Positions 51,013 to 54,733 of a stretch of 54,733 bases of DNA are shown in pieces. The stretch is taken from positions 1 through 54,733 of the forward strand of contig JAKLLB010000017.1 of assembly GCA_023150345.1 (NCBI GenBank), given 5' to 3'. The notes beneath the pieces are model-generated. The model ran no database searches. It was given only the letters and a program-made list of their open reading frames with translations, and had not been told where the DNA came from. The position numbers were made by a program, and so were the translations under genes. Origin of the DNA: Aquabacterium sp. Lineage in GTDB: Bacteria; Pseudomonadota; Gammaproteobacteria; Burkholderiales; Burkholderiaceae_C. Within the stretch, counting starts at the first letter, position 1. Each line of letters starts with the position of its first letter.

Positions 51013-52899
51013 TCAGGCACTGAGCAGCCGCGTCACCCGCTGCACATAGGCGGCCGGGTCGTCGAGCTGCCCGCCCTCGGCCAGCAGGGCCTGGTCGAAC
51101 AGGATGTGCGCCAGATCGTCGAAGCGCGCGTCGTCACCCGCGAGCCGGCGCACCAGGGCGTGCTCGGCATTGACCTCCAAAATGGGCTGCGTGCTCGGCG
51201 CACCCTGTCCGGCCTGCTTGAGCAGGCGCGCCAGGTGGGCGCTCATGTCGCCGTCCTCGACCACGATGCACGCGGGGGAGTCGACCAGGCGGGTGGTCGT
51301 GCGCACGTCCTTGGCGCGATCCTTCAAGGCGGCCTTGAGCCGCTCGAGCGTGGGCTTGAAGGCCTCGGCGGTGGCTTCGGCCTGCTTCTTCTCCTCCTCG
51401 TCCTGCAGCTTGCCCAGGTCGACGGCGCCCTTGGCCACGCTTTGCAGCGCATGGCCCTCGAACTCGTAGAGGTGGCTGAGCATCCACTCGTCGACGCGAT
51501 CGACCAGCAGCAGCACCTCGATGCCCTTCTTGCGGAAGATCTCGAGCTGCGGGCTGGCCTTGGCCGCGGCCAGGCTGTCGGCCGTGATCACGTAGATGGT
51601 GTCCTGGCCCTCCTTCATGCGCTGGACGTAGTCGGCGAAGGACACGCCCTCGTCCGCATGCGTGGAGGCGAAGCGATAGAGCTTGGCCAGGCGGTCGCGG
51701 TTGGCGTGGTCCTCGCCGATGCCTTCCTTGAGCACCGCGCCGAATTCGTTCCAGAAGGTCTGGTATTTGGTCTTGTCGTCGGCGCTCTCGCTGTCGGCCA
51801 GCGACTCCAGCATGCCCAGCACGCGCTTGGTGCAGCCTTCGCGGATGGCCTTGACGTCGCGGCTTTCCTGCAGCAGTTCGCGGCTGACGTTCAACGGCAG
51901 GTCGGCCGAGTCGATCACGCCTTTGACGAAGCGCAGGTACACGGGCATCAAGGCCTCGGCGTCGTCCATGATGAACACACGCTTGACGTACAGCTTCACG
52001 CCACCGCGCTTGTCGCGGTTCCACAGGTCGAACGGTGCCTTGGCCGGGATGTAGAGCAGCTGGGTGTACTCGCTGCGGCCCTCGACACGGTTGTGCGTAT
52101 AGGCCAGCGGCGGCTCGCTGTCGTAGCTGATCTGCTTGTAGAACTCCTGGTACTGCGCATCGGTCACTTCGCTCTTCGGGCGCGCCCACAAAGCCGCAGC
52201 CTTGTTCACCGTCTCCCACTCGTCGGTGAGCACCTGCTGGCTCTTCTCGGCATCCCACTGTTCCTTGCGCATCAGGATGGGCAAGGAGATGTGGTCGGAG
52301 TATTTGCCGACGATGGACTTCAGGCGCCAGGTCTTGAGGAACTCGTCGGCCTCGTCGTCGCGCAGGTGCAGGATCACGTCGGTGCCGCGCTCGGCACGGG
52401 TGATCGTCTCCAGCTCGTACTCGCCGGTGCCCTCGCTGGTCCAGCGCACGCCCTGCTCCGGTGGCAGGCCCGCCCGGCGCGTCTCCACGGTGATGCGGTC
52501 GGCGACGATGAAGCCCGAGTAGAAGCCCACGCCGAACTGGCCGATCAGGTTGGCATCCTTCTTCTGCTCGCCTTCGAGGCGGGCCATGAACTCGCGCGTT
52601 CCGCTCTTGGCGATCGTGCCCAGGTGCGAGGCGGCCTCGTCGGCACTCATGCCCACGCCGTTGTCGCGGATCGTCAGGGTCTTGGCCGCGGCATCGAAGG
52701 TCACGCGGACCTCGAGGTTGGGCGCATCCTCGTACAGCGCGGCGTTGTCCAGGGCCTCGAAACGCAGCTTGTCGCAGGCGTCGGAGGCATTCGAGACGAG
52801 CTCGCGCAGGAATATCTCCTTGTTCGAGTACAGCGAGTGGGTGACGAGGTGCAGGATCTGCTTCACCTCGGCCTGGAAGGCATGGGTCTGCTTGGTCAT
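51013..52899 (-). CDS. htpG: Molecular chaperone HtpG (Hsp90)
   Basis: 628 aa. GHKL ATPase domain at the N-terminus ([52 protein letters not shown]), middle domain with [23 protein letters not shown] and NVSRELLQE, and a C-terminal dimerisation domain. Complete and canonical. A sigma-32 promoter precedes it. Confidence 0.98.
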   Translation of the reverse strand: MTKQTHAFQAEVKQILHLVTHSLYSNKEIFLRELVSNASDACDKLRFEALDNAALYEDAPNLEVRVTFDAAAKTLTIRDNGVGMSADEAASHLGTIAKSGTREFMARLEGEQKKDANLIGQFGVGFYSGFIVADRITVETRRAGLPPEQGVRWTSEGTGEYELETITRAERGTDVILHLRDDEADEFLKTWRLKSIVGKYSDHISLPILMRKEQWDAEKSQQVLTDEWETVNKAAALWARPKSEVTDAQYQEFYKQISYDSEPPLAYTHNRVEGRSEYTQLLYIPAKAPFDLWNRDKRGGVKLYVKRVFIMDDAEALMPVYLRFVKGVIDSADLPLNVSRELLQESRDVKAIREGCTKRVLGMLESLADSESADDKTKYQTFWNEFGAVLKEGIGEDHANRDRLAKLYRFASTHADEGVSFADYVQRMKEGQDTIYVITADSLAAAKASPQLEIFRKKGIEVLLLVDRVDEWMLSHLYEFEGHALQSVAKGAVDLGKLQDEEEKKQAEATAEAFKPTLERLKAALKDRAKDVRTTTRLVDSPACIVVEDGDMSAHLARLLKQAGQGAPSTQPILEVNAEHALVRRLAGDDARFDDLAHILFDQALLAEGGQLDDPAAYVQRVTRLLSA

Positions 52900-52955
52900 G
52901 GGTGGTCAGGCTTGTTCTGGATCAAGGTCGTGCGCCCCTTTGGCGCGCGGGCGTC

Positions 52956-52983
52956 ACTTGGGGGTGTGGCGGCCCATTTCAAG
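52956..52983 (-). promoter_or_regulatory. Sigma-32 (heat-shock) promoter of htpG
   Basis: On the minus strand CTTGAAA (52983-52977) and CCCCAAGT (52963-52956) are separated by 13 bp, almost the full RpoH consensus (CTTGAAA, 11-16 bp, CCCCATNT). Start of transcription would be near 52949, about 50 nt before the htpG ATG. Confidence 0.8.
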
Positions 52984-53000
52984 CGCGGCATCATCGCACC

Positions 53001-53816
53001 ATGACCATCGCCGCCGAAATGCTGGACCTGCTGCGCTTGCGGCTGGGCCCGAACGTGCCCCGCGTCCGCGCGCTGCACCTGCCACCTTCGGCCTGGAACG
53101 GCACCAAGGAGGCCGAGTTCGGCGCCCTCGAGCTCGAGGACGGCTCAGTGGGCCTGAGCTTCCTGCTGCTCGGCGACACCCTGGCCGAACTCAGCGCCAA
53201 CCAGCGCCCGCTGGCCGGCGCCGACCCACTGGCCCTGGCCCAGCGCTGGCGCGACGGCCAGGGCGCCGAGCGCGCGCTGGGCTTTGCCGCCGTCAATGCG
53301 CTGAGCCGCCACCTGTTCGACCGCGCCGGCTTTCTGCCGCCGGCCGCCACGGACTCCATCGGCGGGATCGATCCGCAGCCGGGCGAGCACATCGGCATGG
53401 TGGGGCTGTTCACGCCGCTGCTCAAGCAGGTGACCGCACGTGGCGCCCGTCTGACGGTGATCGAGCTGCGGGCCGACCTCGTGGGACGCCACGACGACCA
53501 CGAGGTCACGCTCGACCCGGCCGCCTTGCAGGCGTGCGACAAGGTGCTGTGCACCAGCACCGTCTTGCTGAACGACACGCTCGACCACATCCTCGCGCAG
53601 TGCACCCGCGCGCGCGCCGTCGCCATGATCGGCCCCGGCGCAGCCTGCCTGCCGCAGCCGCTGTTCGCCAGAGGCGTGACCCTGTTGGGGGGCAGCTGGG
53701 TGCGTGACGTGCCGGCCATGCTCGCCGCCCTGCGCGAGGGCACCTCGTGGAGTCCGAGCGCCTACAAGTTCGCGCTCGCGCCTTCGGACCTGCCAGCCGA
53801 TCTGCGCGACTGGTGA
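53001..53816 (+). CDS. DUF364 (putative heavy-metal chelation) domain protein
   Basis: 271 aa cytosolic protein. It resembles the two-domain DUF364 family: an enolase-N-like first domain with SFLLLGDTLAELSANQRPL, then a Rossmann-like part with VGLFTPLLKQVTARGARLTVIEL and VLCTSTVLLNDTLDHILAQC, IGPGAACLPQPLFARGVTLLGG. Function is not established; some relatives are linked to metal or cofactor handling. A CATCAT hexamer 6 bp before the ATG and lack of a Shine-Dalgarno make a leaderless mRNA possible. Its upstream region overlaps the htpG heat-shock promoter. Confidence 0.78.
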   Translation: MTIAAEMLDLLRLRLGPNVPRVRALHLPPSAWNGTKEAEFGALELEDGSVGLSFLLLGDTLAELSANQRPLAGADPLALAQRWRDGQGAERALGFAAVNALSRHLFDRAGFLPPAATDSIGGIDPQPGEHIGMVGLFTPLLKQVTARGARLTVIELRADLVGRHDDHEVTLDPAALQACDKVLCTSTVLLNDTLDHILAQCTRARAVAMIGPGAACLPQPLFARGVTLLGGSWVRDVPAMLAALREGTSWSPSAYKFALAPSDLPADLRDW

Positions 53817-53823
53817 GGTCGCC

Positions 53824-54733
53824 TCACGGGGCCGCCGCGCCCGCTGCGTGGTTGTCGTCAGCGCGCAGGCGCCGCCAGGCCTTGATCGACAGGTGGCGCG
53901 CCAACAACAGCGGCGGCATGCGCAGCCAGTGCGCCCGCAGGTACAGCAGGAACAACGCCACCGAGGTCCCCGCCGGCGCCACCATCGGATGCTGCGACCG
54001 CAGCGCGCGCCACCACAGCGCATCCATCAGGGCCGACGTGGCCCGCCCCGGCGCCCCGGCGGCCGCGCGCTGCAGAACCTGCGGCGGCATCGGCGTGCCC
54101 AGGATGCGCGCCACGCTGTGCAGGCCGTACCACAGGGGTCGCTGCAGCCCCAGTTCGCGGCCACGATCGACCAGCGTGTCCCAATCACTCTCACCACTGC
54201 AGAAGTGCCGCAGCAGCAGGTCGATGTCGGACAGGTCACGCAGGCCGTGGCTCAGTTCCTCGTTGTGGAACAGGTGGACGATGCTGTGCAACACCATGTC
54301 GGCAGGCGCCAGGATGCGAAAGCCACCCTCGACCGGCAGTGCCTGCTCGAACAACCGCTGCACCGGCGGCTGCAGCCGGGCGGTCAGCGGCAAGATGGTG
54401 TGGTGGGCATCGATCACGGTGCCCCGCACGCTGTGCTCGAGCGGGGGCAGTTCGTGCATCCACTCGCGGTAGTAACGTTGGTCGTACGCGTCGTGATGGG
54501 TCGTGATCCAACCGAAGCGCCCGAGGCCGATCTCGACGGCCGCCAGCTGCGCGTGCGGCACGAGGATGTCGATGTCGGAGAACAGCCTCCCGGCCGCAGC
54601 GGGCAGCCCGGCCATCACGTAGGCTGCCCCCTTGAGCAGGACGGGCGGCTCATCGAGGTAGGCGAGCGCCTGGTGGATGTAGGCGCACTCGCGACGTACC
54701 TCGGCATGCTGGGCGCGCGCCAGCAGCAGCGTG
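53824..54733 (-). CDS. Nucleotidyltransferase family protein, 5' end outside window
   Basis: The frame is open from the right edge (first visible residues TLLLARAQHAEVRRECAYIHQAL) to the stop at 53824, about 303 codons, so the true start lies beyond 54733; an internal GTG at 54618 is not the start. LLKGAAYVMAGLPAAAGRLFSDIDILVP contains the G-x(n)-DxD nucleotidyltransferase signature, and HLFHNEELSHGLRDLSDIDLLLRHF is typical of this family (PF14907-like). Such genes often sit with HprK-related kinase A and PqqD-like genes near polysaccharide/exosortase loci, which would be upstream, outside this window. Substrate unknown. Confidence 0.82.
   Translation of the reverse strand, partial: TLLLARAQHAEVRRECAYIHQALAYLDEPPVLLKGAAYVMAGLPAAAGRLFSDIDILVPHAQLAAVEIGLGRFGWITTHHDAYDQRYYREWMHELPPLEHSVRGTVIDAHHTILPLTARLQPPVQRLFEQALPVEGGFRILAPADMVLHSIVHLFHNEELSHGLRDLSDIDLLLRHFCSGESDWDTLVDRGRELGLQRPLWYGLHSVARILGTPMPPQVLQRAAAGAPGRATSALMDALWWRALRSQHPMVAPAGTSVALFLLYLRAHWLRMPPLLLARHLSIKAWRRLRADDNHAAGAAAP

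Noticed and set aside
1-54733. CRISPR arrays, tRNA or rRNA genes, transposases, phage genes
   Set aside because: Looked for and not seen: no regularly spaced repeats, no cloverleaf with CCA-type end, no transposase or integrase motif, and base composition is even throughout.

Overview
The window is GC-rich, densely packed chromosomal DNA from a betaproteobacterium, most likely of the order Burkholderiales (Rubrivivax/Leptothrix/Ideonella-like). Evidence: the Neisserial/Burkholderial-type porin, the orphan Bug-family binding protein, the dtd-tyrS-M23-anmK-erpA-bactofilin-rpsI-rplM neighbourhood, and the Liv-type ABC transporter linked to acyl-CoA ligases. About 52 protein genes are supported, two of them cut by the window edges. 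I see no rRNA, tRNA, CRISPR, prophage or insertion sequence.

Layout. 1-2572 (minus): Dpp/Opp-type peptide ABC transporter (two permeases and a truncated ATPase). 2743-3855: porin with a clear terminator. 4188-6449: OsmC-like protein and threonine dehydratase ilvA, with a candidate free-standing small RNA between them. 6475-7584: an unusual CobT-like protein. 7651-18987: a type II secretion locus, gspC reading left and gspGHIJKLMNDEF reading right. 18968-25409 (minus): an OmpR-type regulator followed by two paralogous hybrid histidine kinases, translationally coupled. 25672-29390: small membrane protein, Lon-like AAA+ ATPase, cytosolic 5'-nucleotidase, duplicated periplasmic protein and a Crp/Fnr regulator. 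29531-38260: acyl-CoA ligase, LivGHMKF-type ABC transporter, a 99-aa protein and a PaaK-like protein, apparently a uptake-and-CoA-activation operon for an organic acid. 38371-39339: Bug binding protein. 39412-47947: housekeeping block (dtd, CDF transporter, YfeK-like protein, tyrS, M23 peptidase, anmK, erpA, bactofilin, DUF6776, rpsI, rplM). 48341-54733: GNAT, DUF2726, srkA, htpG with a sigma-32 promoter, DUF364 and a truncated nucleotidyltransferase-like gene.

How the parts work together. The T2SS block encodes an almost complete secretion machine (inner platform FLM, ATPase E, pseudopilus GHIJK, secretin D, connectors C and N); only the prepilin peptidase is missing and must be elsewhere. 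The ligase/Liv/PaaK-like block would import a carboxylic acid and trap it as a CoA thioester; a Crp/Fnr-type gene diverges from it with a perfect inverted repeat between them. The rplM-rpsI operon has a long, repeat-containing leader.

No wholly new defence or mobile system is visible. The most interesting items are the candidate anti-Shine-Dalgarno small RNA before ilvA, the CobT-like protein with altered catalytic motifs, the PaaK-like protein without a normal ATP-binding loop, several genes with a -10-like hexamer directly abutting the start codon (candidate leaderless mRNAs), and the rplM leader.
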